Assembly (NCBI RefSeq): GCF_001704295.1
Contig: NZ_CP012334.1
Span: forward strand, 248,001 to 312,000
Source: Bordetella sp. H567
Lineage (GTDB): Bacteria > Pseudomonadota > Gammaproteobacteria > Burkholderiales > Burkholderiaceae_B
Direction: 5' to 3'
Length of the DNA: 64,000 nucleotides
The notes below the pieces were generated by a model. It worked only from the letters and a program-made list of their open reading frames with translations, ran no database searches and had not been told where the DNA came from. Below, piece after piece: positions 1-7,561 of this stretch; positions within the stretch are counted from its first letter, which is position 1; every line of letters begins with the position of its first letter. The position numbers were made by a program, and so were the translations under genes.

Positions 1-203
1 GCCAGGGTCTGTTCGACCTCGGTATAGGTCGTCAGGCCTACGTCGGACCGCCCCAGCCGCGTGTAGGCGATCGAAGCGCCCGACAGGTACAGCGCGTCGA
101 AGCCGGCCTGCTCGGCGATCAGGGCCGACAGCGCGTCGTAGATACCGGGGGCCAGGACGGCCTGGCCGGCGGCGAGTTTCTGTTTCAGGGTATTCGGCAT
201 CAT
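1..203 (-). CDS. Isocitrate lyase/PEP mutase family protein, partial (C-terminus outside the window)
   Basis: Only the first 67 or so codons are inside the window. The N-terminus reads MMPNTLKQKLAAGQ, followed by the family's APGIYDALSA and DALYLSGASIAY segments and GRSDVGL. This matches the start of the phosphoenolpyruvate mutase/isocitrate lyase superfamily TIM barrel, whose members cleave or rearrange C-C or C-P bonds of 2-hydroxy diacids with Mg2+. The start overlaps the stop of the upstream LeuD-type gene as ATGA, so the two are translationally coupled; a second ATG follows directly at 200. Within this operon a lyase acting on the product of the LeuCD-type hydro-lyase is likely (inference), for example a 2,3-dimethylmalate or 2-methylisocitrate type lyase. 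The catalytic KKCGH-like segment lies outside the window, so the exact reaction cannot be read. Confidence 0.85.
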   Translation of the reverse strand, partial: MMPNTLKQKLAAGQAVLAPGIYDALSALIAEQAGFDALYLSGASIAYTRLGRSDVGLTTYTEVEQTL

Positions 204-712
204 GCCCTCATGGGGTTGGGTTTGAGGCTGCCATCGGCCAGCCTGCGCTTCAGCAAGTTGAGCAGGCCGCCGGCGCGCACCATGTCATGCAGGAAATCCG
301 GGATGGGGTCGCAGGCCAGTGCGGTGCCGTCGGCGCGCACGATGCGACTGGCCTCCAGGTCGATGGCGATGGATTCGCCTTCCTGGATGGCTTCGGCATC
401 GGGGCAGGTCAACAGCAGCAGCCCGACGTTGAACGCGTTGCGGAAGTACAGGCCGCTGAAGCTGGGCGCGATGACGGCGCGCAGCCCCAGCGCCACCAGG
501 GCGGAGGCAGCCTGTTCGCGCGAGGAGCCGATACCGAAGTTGGGGCCCGCCACGATGGCGTCCCGCGGCTTGACGCCCGCGGCGAATTCCGGACGCACGC
601 GCTCCAGGCAGTGGCGGGCGATTTCGTCGATGCCGAACTTCATGTAGGCGCCCGGCGCGAGCTGGTCGGTGTCGATGTCGGCGCCCAGGCGCCATACGCG
701 GTGGGTATTCAT
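200..712 (-). CDS. 3-isopropylmalate dehydratase small-subunit (LeuD/DmdB) family protein
   Basis: 170 residues, the usual length of the short stand-alone swivel domain of aconitase-type hydro-lyases. GADIDTDQLAPGAYMKFG near the N-terminus and GPNFGIGSSREQA around residues 57-69 are the family's substrate-binding loops. It pairs with the large subunit encoded directly upstream; ATGA overlaps on both sides (with the large subunit at 709-712 and the lyase at 200-203) indicate tight coupling. Known relatives include LeuD of leucine synthesis, homoaconitase small subunit and DmdB (2,3-dimethylmalate dehydratase). The company of an isocitrate-lyase-family enzyme, a GntR regulator and a Bug solute-binding protein, without leuA or leuB, argues for a catabolic hydro-lyase rather than leucine synthesis (inference). 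Confidence 0.9.
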   Translation of the reverse strand: MNTHRVWRLGADIDTDQLAPGAYMKFGIDEIARHCLERVRPEFAAGVKPRDAIVAGPNFGIGSSREQAASALVALGLRAVIAPSFSGLYFRNAFNVGLLLLTCPDAEAIQEGESIAIDLEASRIVRADGTALACDPIPDFLHDMVRAGGLLNLLKRRLADGSLKPNPMRA

Positions 713-1974
713 TGCAACATCTCCCGGGGATCGACGAGGCGTCCGGCCACGGCGGCCGCGGCCACGGTATAGGGCGAGGCCAGGTAGACCTGGGCCGTGC
801 GCGCGCCCATGCGGCCCTGGAAGTTGCGCGCGGTGCTGGCGATGACGTTGGCGCCTTCGGGGATGGAGCCGCCATAGCCGGAACAGGCGCCGCAGGAATT
901 CGGCAGCACCGTGGCGCCGGCCTCGACCAGCGTCGTCATGACGCCTTCGCTTTCCGCCTGGCGCTGGTCGCGCGCGCTGGCCGGCGCGACCATCAGCGAG
1001 ACGCCGGGCGCGATGCGGCGGTGCTTGAGCACGCTGGCGGCGGCGCGCAGGTCCTCCAGCTTGGCGCCGGTACAGGCGCCGATGTAGGCGACCTGCATGG
1101 GCGTTGCCTCGTATTCGGTGATGGGCCGCGAGTTGGCCGGGCTGTGCGGGGCGGCGACGTGCGGCGCCAGCGTGGCTGCATCGAAGCGGTAGCGTTCGGC
1201 CTCCGCGCCGGGATCGGATTGCCAATGCTCGATGTCCACGTGCTGCGCCACGCCCGCCTGCTTCAGGTAGGCGAGGGTTTTCTCGTCCGGCGCGACCAGC
1301 CCCACCTGCGAGCCGATTTCGGCCGACATGTTCGACAGCGTCATGCGTTCCTGCATGGACAGCGCGCGCACGGCCTCGCCGCAGAACTCGACGGCCTGGT
1401 AGCGGCCGCCGTTCATGCCGAAGCGGCCGATCATGTGCAGCATCATGTCCTTGGCGGTGACGCCGGGCGACAGCACGCCGTCCCACTGCATCATCAGCGT
1501 GCGGGGCACCTGGATCCAGATTTCGCCGCTGGCCACCACGCCCAGCATTTCCGTGCTGCCGACGCCGAACATATAGGCGCCGAAAGCCCCGCCGGTGGGC
1601 GAATGCGAATCGCCGCCCACGCAGAGCATGCCGGGGCGGATATGGCCGTGTTCGGGCACGACCACATGGCAGATGCCGACCGAGTCGTACACGTGGGGCA
1701 AGGCCTGTTCCGCGGCCCAGTCGCGCGCGATGCGCACGATCTTGCGCGATTCGTCGTCGGCCTCGGGCACGTAGTGATCCATGACCAGCACCACCTTGTC
1801 GCGGTCCCAGATGCCGGTGCCCAGGGCTTCCAGCATGGGCTTGAGGCGGCGCGGGCCGCTGGAATCGTGGAACATCGCCAGGTCGACGCGGCAGGTGACG
1901 ATATCGCCGGGCGCGACGGTGTCGCGCCCGCTGGCGGCGGCCAGGAGTTTTTGGGCCAGGGTCTGGGCAGGCAT
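709..1974 (-). CDS. 3-isopropylmalate dehydratase large-subunit (LeuC/DmdA, HACN-type) family protein
   Basis: 421 residues, the length of the HACN/archaeal-type LeuC group rather than the roughly 470-residue enterobacterial LeuC. [4Fe-4S] cluster ligands are visible in CVGGDSHSPTGGAFGAYMFG (which also carries the D-S-H active-site motif), in IGACTGAKLEDL and in NSCGACSGYGG. It forms the catalytic subunit with the LeuD-type protein downstream and should add or remove water on a branched dicarboxylic acid. The reading frame is open to 2028, but the start at 1974 (MPAQTLAQK) is preferred because GAAGAGG sits 5 to 6 bases before it. The substrate cannot be read from the sequence; see the operon finding for a dimethylmalate-type proposal. 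Confidence 0.9.
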   Translation of the reverse strand: MPAQTLAQKLLAAASGRDTVAPGDIVTCRVDLAMFHDSSGPRRLKPMLEALGTGIWDRDKVVLVMDHYVPEADDESRKIVRIARDWAAEQALPHVYDSVGICHVVVPEHGHIRPGMLCVGGDSHSPTGGAFGAYMFGVGSTEMLGVVASGEIWIQVPRTLMMQWDGVLSPGVTAKDMMLHMIGRFGMNGGRYQAVEFCGEAVRALSMQERMTLSNMSAEIGSQVGLVAPDEKTLAYLKQAGVAQHVDIEHWQSDPGAEAERYRFDAATLAPHVAAPHSPANSRPITEYEATPMQVAYIGACTGAKLEDLRAAASVLKHRRIAPGVSLMVAPASARDQRQAESEGVMTTLVEAGATVLPNSCGACSGYGGSIPEGANVIASTARNFQGRMGARTAQVYLASPYTVAAAAVAGRLVDPREMLQ

Positions 1975-2052
1975 GGGGGCCTCTTCGGGTTCAGGGCGAT
2001 GTGGCACTAGCGTGGTGGCAGGAGACATGAGGGCAGCGTGGCCGTCGGCCCG

Positions 2053-2826
2053 TCATGATGCGCCGGGGCCGGCGGGCAGCCACACCGGCGCGCCGGCGGT
2101 TTCGTGCGCGGCCATGTCCAGGCGGTATTCGAACCGGTCCGGCCGGTAGCGGGCATCCAGGTATTCGACCGGCTGGCCCGCGGCATCGCGCACCAGCCGG
2201 CGGATATTCAGCAGCGCGGACGCCACCGGCACGTCCAGCGCTTCGGCGGCCGCCGGGTCGGCCAGGACGGCGTTGATGCTTTGTTCGGCGCCCGATACGC
2301 GGATGCCCAGTTCGCCGAAGATCTGCAGCAGCGGCTTGCTACCCAGGGCCTTGCGCGAAATGCGGCGTCCGACGGCGTCCGGCACGTAGGTTTGCAGATA
2401 CGAGAACGGCTCGCCCTGGTGGCTGCGCACGCGCAGCGAGCGGTGCACGGGCGAGCCCGCGGCCACTTCCAGGCGGGCGGCCACAGCAGGCGTCGCGGGT
2501 TCGACCGCCAGGTCCAGCAGCTTGACCTGCGTGCGCATGCCCATGCCGGCCAGGTGCGCCATCAGCGCATCCACGGTGGCGCCTTGCTGCGGCGCCGACA
2601 GCTGCGACGGCGACTGCGCGAAGGTGCCGCGGCCCTGGCGCCGCGATACCAGGCCTTCCGTGGCCAGCGCATCCAAGGCCCGCCGCACGGTCAACCGCGA
2701 CACGCCGTATTCCTGGGCGAGCGCGTTTTCGCCGGGCAGCGGTTCTTCCGTGCCGTACACGCCTTCCAGCAGGCGTTGGCGCAGCAGCAGGTAGACCTGG
2801 TGGTAGAGGGGGAGCGGGCTGTTCAT
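2053..2826 (-). CDS. GntR family (HutC/UTRA type) transcriptional regulator
   Basis: 257 residues. The N-terminal winged helix (about residues 5-70) contains PLPGENALAQEYGVSRLTVR and the wing SRRQGRGTFA. The C-terminal part (about 95-245) has the UTRA ligand-binding pattern, with GSPVHRSLRVRSHQGEPFSY and the terminal RPDRFEYRLD. HutC-subfamily proteins usually repress the operon they sit in and let go on binding a small effector acid. The gene lies inside the operon, 42 bases after the Bug gene and before the hydro-lyase genes. A 7/6/7 inverted repeat in front of the operon (3854-3873) is a good candidate operator. The effector is unknown, probably the pathway substrate or an intermediate (inference). 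Confidence 0.92.
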   Translation of the reverse strand: MNSPLPLYHQVYLLLRQRLLEGVYGTEEPLPGENALAQEYGVSRLTVRRALDALATEGLVSRRQGRGTFAQSPSQLSAPQQGATVDALMAHLAGMGMRTQVKLLDLAVEPATPAVAARLEVAAGSPVHRSLRVRSHQGEPFSYLQTYVPDAVGRRISRKALGSKPLLQIFGELGIRVSGAEQSINAVLADPAAAEALDVPVASALLNIRRLVRDAAGQPVEYLDARYRPDRFEYRLDMAAHETAGAPVWLPAGPGAS

Positions 2827-2868
2827 ACCGGTGGCCAGTGTGTCGATCCGCGCGCGAGACCCCGGGCC

Positions 2869-3837
2869 TTATTCCACCGTGGCGCCGGTGAACTTCACGA
2901 CTTCGGCGTAGCGGTCGATGTCCTCGCTGACGAATTTCTTCAGTTCTTCCGGCGTGCTGCTGACGGCCGAGGCGGATTCACGTTCCAGCAGGCGGCGGAA
3001 ATCCGGCGCGGCGACAGCCTTCTGCGCGGCGGCGTTCAGCTTGGCCAGCGTGTCGGCCGGCAGCTTGGCCGGCCCGAACAGGGCGAACCACGCGTTGGAC
3101 TCGAAGCCCTTGATGGTGTCGCCGATGGGCGGCACGCCGGGCAGCGACTCCAGCGGCTTGTTGCTGCTGACCCCCATGGCCTTCAGCGCGCCGGCCTTGA
3201 TGTGCGGGATGACGTTCAGCGTGCTGCCGAACATCATGTCCACCTGGCCGCCCAGCAGGTCCGTCATCGCCGGCGTCGTGCCCTTGTAGGGAACGTTCAC
3301 GATGTCGAGCCCCGCCATCATCTTCATGCGTTCGCCGGCCATGTGCAGGGACGAGCCGATGCCGCCCAGCGCCATCGTGTACTTGCCGGGACTGGCCTTG
3401 ACCAGCTTGATCAGCTCGGCCATGTCATTGGCGGGGAAGTTCTTGCGCGTGACCAGGACGCTGGGCACGCTGGCCAGCATGCTGATGGGCGTGAAGTCCT
3501 TGCGCGGATCGAAGGGCAGGTTCTTGTACAGGCTGGCGTTGATGGAGAAGCTGCTGAAGCTGACCAGCAGCGTGTTGCCGTCGGCCGCGCTCTTGGCCAC
3601 GTAATCGGCGGCGATATTGCCGCCGGCGCCGGGCCGGTTTTCGACGATGACGGTGCGTCCGAGCTCCTTGCCCATGGTGGTGCCGATGCTGCGCGCGACC
3701 GTATCGGTGGTGCCCCCGGGCGGCGCGCCGACCACCAGCTTGATGGGGGGCGTCTGCTGCGCGAAGGCGGGAAAGGCGTAGGCGCCGGCGGCAAGGGCCG
3801 CGGCGGCGAAGGCGATGGCACGACGGGAAGACGGCAT
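2869..3837 (-). CDS. Bug family tripartite tricarboxylate transporter substrate-binding protein
   Basis: 322 residues. A signal peptide (MPSSRRAIAFAAAALAAGAY...AFAQ) precedes the mature Bug fold, which opens with IKLVVGAPPGGTTDTVARSI and contains VIVENRPGAGGNIAADYVAK and DLLGGQVDMMFGS, all diagnostic of the TctC/Bug family. These periplasmic proteins capture carboxylates; the family is greatly expanded in Bordetella and most members, like this one, have no adjacent TctA/TctB membrane genes. The frame is open to 3873, but the start at 3837 is chosen because AGGAGA precedes it and the signal peptide begins there. It is first in the operon with the GntR regulator and hydro-lyase, so it probably binds the acid that the operon degrades (inference). 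Confidence 0.93.
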   Translation of the reverse strand: MPSSRRAIAFAAAALAAGAYAFPAFAQQTPPIKLVVGAPPGGTTDTVARSIGTTMGKELGRTVIVENRPGAGGNIAADYVAKSAADGNTLLVSFSSFSINASLYKNLPFDPRKDFTPISMLASVPSVLVTRKNFPANDMAELIKLVKASPGKYTMALGGIGSSLHMAGERMKMMAGLDIVNVPYKGTTPAMTDLLGGQVDMMFGSTLNVIPHIKAGALKAMGVSSNKPLESLPGVPPIGDTIKGFESNAWFALFGPAKLPADTLAKLNAAAQKAVAAPDFRRLLERESASAVSSTPEELKKFVSEDIDRYAEVVKFTGATVE

Positions 3838-3853
3838 GTTGTCTCCTGTATGG

Positions 3854-3873
3854 TTGTATTGATAAGAATACAA
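3854..3873. promoter_or_regulatory. Inverted repeat, likely GntR operator of the Bug-hydro-lyase operon
   Basis: TTGTATT and AATACAA are perfect 7-base arms around a 6-base spacer, 17 bases upstream of the Bug start codon. TTGTAT-type arms are common in GntR/HutC operators. The site lies where a repressor would block the operon promoter. The assignment to the GntR protein encoded in the same operon is inference. Confidence 0.6.
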
Positions 3874-4043
3874 GTAGGATACCGCCGGACCGCCGCGCTT
3901 GTCGAGTCCGCATCCAGGCCGTCATGCGGGCCGGACCTTGCTGAGCCGGCATCCGCGCCGGCCATGCCGATCTGTCGGAAGGCCCGCGTTGGGAAGGCCA
4001 TCCTTGTCAGATGGACCCCGTGCGGGATCGGCCGGCGTTCCGG

Positions 4044-4766
4044 TCAGTCCAGGCCGAACGCCTCGCGCAGCGCCTGTTGCCCGGGGGGCGTCACGGTGAC
4101 CGCGCGGCTGCCCGGCGCGCGGCGCATCCAGCCTTGCGTGAAGCAGCAGTGGCACAGCGCCGCGCCCAGCGCGCCGCCGATGTGCGGGCGCCTTTCGCTC
4201 CAGTCCAGGCAGGGGCGGCAGAATACCCGCCCGGCGGTCTTGCGGCCCGCGCGGGCCGCGGCCGCGTCCAGGTCCACGCCCAGACTGCGCAGGAACGAGG
4301 CGCCGTCGGGCGTCAGCACGCCGCCGTCCGGGGAGAGCTCCACGTGGCCGCGCGCGACCAGCCGGTCGGCCATCGCCACGGCGATCTCGCCGGCCAGGTG
4401 GTCGTAGCAGGTACGGGCATAGCGCAGGGCCGCGTCGCGCGGGCCGACGCGCAGGGGCGACGGCCGCGCCGCCGCGGCGCGGTCGTCCAGCTCGGTGGCC
4501 ACGGCCATCATGCCTTCCACCATACGCGCCACGGCCGGCGAGGCCAGGCGGTGATAGCGATGGCGGCCCTGGCGCTCCACCACGATCAGCCCGGCGTCGG
4601 CCAGCCGCGCGAGGTGGCCGCTTGCCGTCTGCGGTGTAATGCCGGCCACGCGCGCCAGTTCGGTCGCCGTGAGCGCGCGGCCATCCATCAGGGCGGTAAG
4701 CATGCCGGCGCGCGCCAGGTCGCCGATCAGCGCGGCGGTGCGCGCCAGCATGGAATGGTTGGACAT
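4044..4766 (-). CDS. ArsR-type winged-helix transcriptional regulator with cysteine-rich C-terminal half
   Basis: 240 residues. A winged helix-turn-helix at about residues 30-75 (LTATELARVAGITPQTASGH, then LADAGLIVVERQGRHRYHRL) is typical of ArsR-family repressors. The C-terminal half is longer than in classical ArsR proteins and carries a Cys/His cluster, VFCRPCLDWSERRPHIGG followed by LCHCCFTQGW, which could bind metal or sense a reactive compound. It is divergent from an MFS transporter, with two inverted repeats in the 191-base intergenic region, so control of the exporter and of its own gene is likely (inference). This longer ArsR type is common in proteobacteria beside efflux genes; the inducer is unknown. 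Confidence 0.88.
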   Translation of the reverse strand: MSNHSMLARTAALIGDLARAGMLTALMDGRALTATELARVAGITPQTASGHLARLADAGLIVVERQGRHRYHRLASPAVARMVEGMMAVATELDDRAAAARPSPLRVGPRDAALRYARTCYDHLAGEIAVAMADRLVARGHVELSPDGGVLTPDGASFLRSLGVDLDAAAARAGRKTAGRVFCRPCLDWSERRPHIGGALGAALCHCCFTQGWMRRAPGSRAVTVTPPGQQALREAFGLD

Positions 4767-4779
4767 CGAGGGCTCCCAG

Positions 4780-4794
4780 GCATGGAAACCATGC
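4780..4794. promoter_or_regulatory. Inverted repeat next to the ArsR start, candidate operator
   Basis: GCATGG-AAA-CCATGC is a perfect 6/3/6 inverted repeat 13 bases upstream of the ArsR-like start codon. Its position suits autorepression. Binding by the neighbouring regulator is inferred. Confidence 0.5.
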
Positions 4795-4814
4795 TAGCAC
4801 CGCGCTGGCGGCCG

Positions 4815-4836
4815 CGTTTCGGCGCGCACCGAAACG
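4815..4836. promoter_or_regulatory. Second inverted repeat in the ArsR/MFS intergenic region
   Basis: CGTTTCGG and CCGAAACG are perfect 8-base arms around the 6-base spacer CGCGCA. The element lies centrally between the divergent regulator and transporter genes, 121 bases before the MFS start codon. It may be an operator for the MFS promoter. It does not share a half-site with the repeat at 4780-4794, so one of the two may serve another regulator. Confidence 0.45.
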
Positions 4837-4957
4837 TGGCCGGCCGCCGAATTGGCAGGAATTGAAGGTTTGTTGTCTCCCGCACGGTGGCGCGCGCCGA
4901 TAGTCTTGCCGGTGGGCGGCGCCGTGCCGGCGCCGGCATGAACGGAACGACGCCACG

Positions 4958-6187
4958 ATGTCCACGACGGCCCCCCAGGGCGGGCGCAATGCCCGGATCC
5001 TGGCCCTGTGCCAGGGCCTGTATACCTGCGCGATATCCATCGACCTGACGCTGACGGGGCTGACCGGCTACCAGCTGGCGCCCGACAAGGCGTTGGCCAC
5101 CCTGCCGTTCGCGCTAATCACGGTGGCCGGCGCGGTCACCACCTGGTTTGCCTCGTTCCTGCTGCAGCGATGGGGCCGTCGCGCGGGCTTCGTGCTGGGG
5201 GCGCTGACGGGCGCCGCGGGCGGGCTGGTGTCGGTCTGGGCGGTGTTCCATGCGAATTTCTGGGCGTTCTGCGCCGGTACGGCGGCGGTCGGCGTGTTCC
5301 AGGCCTTCGCGCAGTATTACCGGCTGGCGGCCGCCGACGCGGTCGGCGATGCGGCCAAGAGCCGCGCCATCTCCATGGTGTTGGCAGGCGGCGTGGTGGC
5401 GGCGGTACTGGGCCCGGCGCTGGCCGCCTGGGCCAAGGACCTGTTTCCCGCGGCGCTGTTCGCGGGCGCCTACCTGATGGTGGCGCTGCTGGGCGGGGCG
5501 ACGGCGGCGATCCTGCTGCTGGGATATCGGGAAGGGGCGGTGGCCGCCGCCAGCCATGCACCCACCGCGGCGGACGGGGCGGCCTTGCCCGCCCGGCCGC
5601 TCGCGCAGATCGTCCGGCAGCCGGTGTTCGTGGCGGCCGTTGCCAACAACGTGGTGGGCTCCGTCTCCATGATGGCCGTCATGACGGCGGCGCCGCTGGC
5701 GGCCGTGGCCTGCTCGCACACGATGGACCAGGGTGCAAGCATCATCCAGTGGCACCTGGTGGGCATGTACGCGCCATCGTTCTTCGCGGGCGCGTTGATC
5801 GCGCGCGCCGGATTGGCGCCGGTGCTCTACGCCGGCATGGCGCTGAATGCGGCCAGCGCGCTGGCGGCCATGGCGTCCACCAGCCTCGCGGCTTTCCATG
5901 TTTCCCTGTTCGCGCTGGGCGTGGGCTGGAATTTCATGTTCGTCGGTGGCACCACGCTGCTGGCGCGCTGTTATCGTCCCAATGAGCGCGCCGCCACCCA
6001 GGGTTGCGCGGAGCTGCTGCGCTATATCGCAACGGCCTTGGCCACGCTGGCGGCGGGCCCAGCCCTGGAGCACGTCGGGTGGTTCGCCCTGAACGCGGCG
6101 ATGCTGCCGGTGGTGGCGCTGGCCGCGGCCATGACCCTATGGTGGCATCTGGCGACGCGGCGCCGCGTGGTCGGCGCGCCGGCGTGA
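4958..6187 (+). CDS. MFS transporter, probable efflux permease
   Basis: 409 residues with about twelve hydrophobic segments. The loop after transmembrane segment 2 has RWGRRAGFVLGALTGAAGG, the RxGRR signature of the major facilitator superfamily, and a second half begins around RPLAQIVRQPVFVAAVANNV. Length and pattern fit a 12-TM proton-linked transporter of the inner membrane. It is transcribed away from the ArsR-like regulator, an arrangement usual for drug or metabolite exporters under local repression. Start at 4958 gives MSTTAPQGGRNARI; the ribosome-binding site is weak (GGAACGACGCC). The substrate cannot be read from the sequence. Confidence 0.88.
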   Translation: MSTTAPQGGRNARILALCQGLYTCAISIDLTLTGLTGYQLAPDKALATLPFALITVAGAVTTWFASFLLQRWGRRAGFVLGALTGAAGGLVSVWAVFHANFWAFCAGTAAVGVFQAFAQYYRLAAADAVGDAAKSRAISMVLAGGVVAAVLGPALAAWAKDLFPAALFAGAYLMVALLGGATAAILLLGYREGAVAAASHAPTAADGAALPARPLAQIVRQPVFVAAVANNVVGSVSMMAVMTAAPLAAVACSHTMDQGASIIQWHLVGMYAPSFFAGALIARAGLAPVLYAGMALNAASALAAMASTSLAAFHVSLFALGVGWNFMFVGGTTLLARCYRPNERAATQGCAELLRYIATALATLAAGPALEHVGWFALNAAMLPVVALAAAMTLWWHLATRRRVVGAPA

Positions 6188-6308
6188 TGGCGGACACCGC
6201 CTCGGCAAGGCGGCAGGACAGCGCGGCGGCGCGGCTGCACGCAGCCACGGCGGCACGATGAGGGATGGCAGGCTCGCCTGTCATGGCTATATGAATGGCG
6301 GGGACCGA

Positions 6309-7349
6309 ATGACAGGTGACAGGCAGGACGCAACTGACCAGGCATGGCCGGCGCATCGCCGCCTTGTGGTGATGCTCAGCTACCGCGGCGCGAACCTTCT
6401 CGACGTCACCGGCCCGGTGCAAGCGTTCGAAACGGCCAACCGGCAAGCGTTGGCGTCCGGCGAATGGGCCGCCGCGCCCTACGAAACCATCGTCGCCTCG
6501 GAAGCAGGCGGGCCGGTCCTGACCGGTGCCGGCGTGGCGATCGCCACCGTGCCGTTGGCCGCGCTGGACGGACGCCCCATCGATACGCTGATCGCGCCGG
6601 GCGGCAGCCCCGACGGCCAGATCGTGGCGGAGCCCGCGCTAAGCCACTGGATCGCCCGGCAGGCCGGGCAGGCGCGGCGGGTTTGCTCGGTCTGCACCGG
6701 TACCTTCCTGCTGGCCGAAGCCGGGCTGCTGGAGGGCCTGCGCGTGACCACGCACTGGCGCTGGGCGCAGCGTCTGCAGGCCATGTATCCCGGCGTGCGG
6801 GTGGATGCCGAGCCCATATTCATCCAAGAGGGTGCTATCTGGACCTCCGCGGGCGTGACGGCGGGCATCGACTTGGCGCTGGCGCTGGCCGAGGCCGACC
6901 TGGGCCATCGCATCGCCCTGGCGGCCGCGCGCGATATGGTCATGTTCATCAAGCGCCCGGGCGGGCAATCGCAGTTCAGCGTGCCCTTGCTGGCGCAACA
7001 GGGTTCGGGACTGGCCCAGTTCGCCGAACTGCACGCGTGGATGGCCGCCCATCTGCACGAGGACCTGCGGGTGGAGCGCCTGGCCGAACAGGCCGGCATG
7101 ACGCCACGCACGTTCGCGCGCGCGTATGCGGCGGCGGTAGGGCGCACGCCGGCCAAGACGGTGGAATGCATGCGTTTCGAGGCGGCCTGCCGGGCGCTGG
7201 AAGCCAGCCCCGCCCCGCTGAAACGCATCGCCGCCGATACGGGACATGGGACGGAACAGAACCTGCGCCGCCTTTTCCTGCGGCGGCTGCGCGTCACGCC
7301 GCAGCAGTACCGCGCGCGCTTCGCCCCGAATCATCCGATGCACGCCTGA
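6309..7349 (+). CDS. GlxA family transcriptional regulator (DJ-1/PfpI-like domain plus AraC helix-turn-helix)
   Basis: 346 residues from the chosen ATG at 6309 (preceded by GGGGACCGA; further ATG codons in frame at 6258 and 6291 are possible). The N-terminal domain, about 15-200, is DJ-1/PfpI-like, with DVTGPVQAFETAN, TLIAPGGSPDGQ and the nucleophile-elbow region VCSVCTGTFLLAEAGLLEG. The C-terminal AraC domain, about 250-340, contains LRVERLAEQAGMTPRTFARA and TGHGTEQNLRRLFLRR. Proteins of this architecture (GbdR, CdhR, ArgR and FtrA relatives) usually activate amino-acid or quaternary-amine catabolism. No catabolic gene lies directly beside it. A degenerate 19-base repeat array begins at its stop codon. 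Confidence 0.92.
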   Translation: MTGDRQDATDQAWPAHRRLVVMLSYRGANLLDVTGPVQAFETANRQALASGEWAAAPYETIVASEAGGPVLTGAGVAIATVPLAALDGRPIDTLIAPGGSPDGQIVAEPALSHWIARQAGQARRVCSVCTGTFLLAEAGLLEGLRVTTHWRWAQRLQAMYPGVRVDAEPIFIQEGAIWTSAGVTAGIDLALALAEADLGHRIALAAARDMVMFIKRPGGQSQFSVPLLAQQGSGLAQFAELHAWMAAHLHEDLRVERLAEQAGMTPRTFARAYAAAVGRTPAKTVECMRFEAACRALEASPAPLKRIAADTGHGTEQNLRRLFLRRLRVTPQQYRARFAPNHPMHA

Positions 7350-7425
7350 ACGCAGGTTGCCCGCCTGAAGCCGAGCTGTCTGCCTGAGCCCACGCTGCCC
7401 GCCCGAACGCCTGCCGCACGCATGA
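7343..7425. repeat. Degenerate 19-base tandem repeat overlapping the regulator stop codon
   Basis: After CGCCTGA at the stop codon, four consecutive 19-base units follow (7350-7368, 7369-7387, 7388-7406, 7407-7425). They end in CGCCTGA, TGCCTGA, GCCCGA and GCATGA, and each has a GC-rich centre with a C-T-G or G-T-T-G core. The units diverge from each other but the period is constant. It may be an old slippage expansion of the gene's 3' end. Confidence 0.55.
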
Positions 7426-7561
7426 CACGCCCGGGCGTCTTCCTTCCGCGCGCCGCATAAGCGTATGCCGCCCAGGCATAAGCGCCGTGCTAAATTTGCC
7501 GGCCGCCCGCGCCCTACCCCCGAACTATCCCGCATGCATGGCGCCGGCTTGGAGAAGCAGC

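Noticed and set aside
709-2028. Calling the LeuC/LeuD pair leucine biosynthesis leuCD
   Set aside because: No leuA or leuB is adjacent, the large subunit has the shorter HACN-type length, and the operon contains a lyase, a Bug protein and a GntR regulator. The family name is kept but not the pathway.
2104-4407. 767-codon plus-strand frame over the GntR, Bug and ArsR genes
   Set aside because: It crosses three recognised genes and two intergenic regions in antisense and has no domain of its own.
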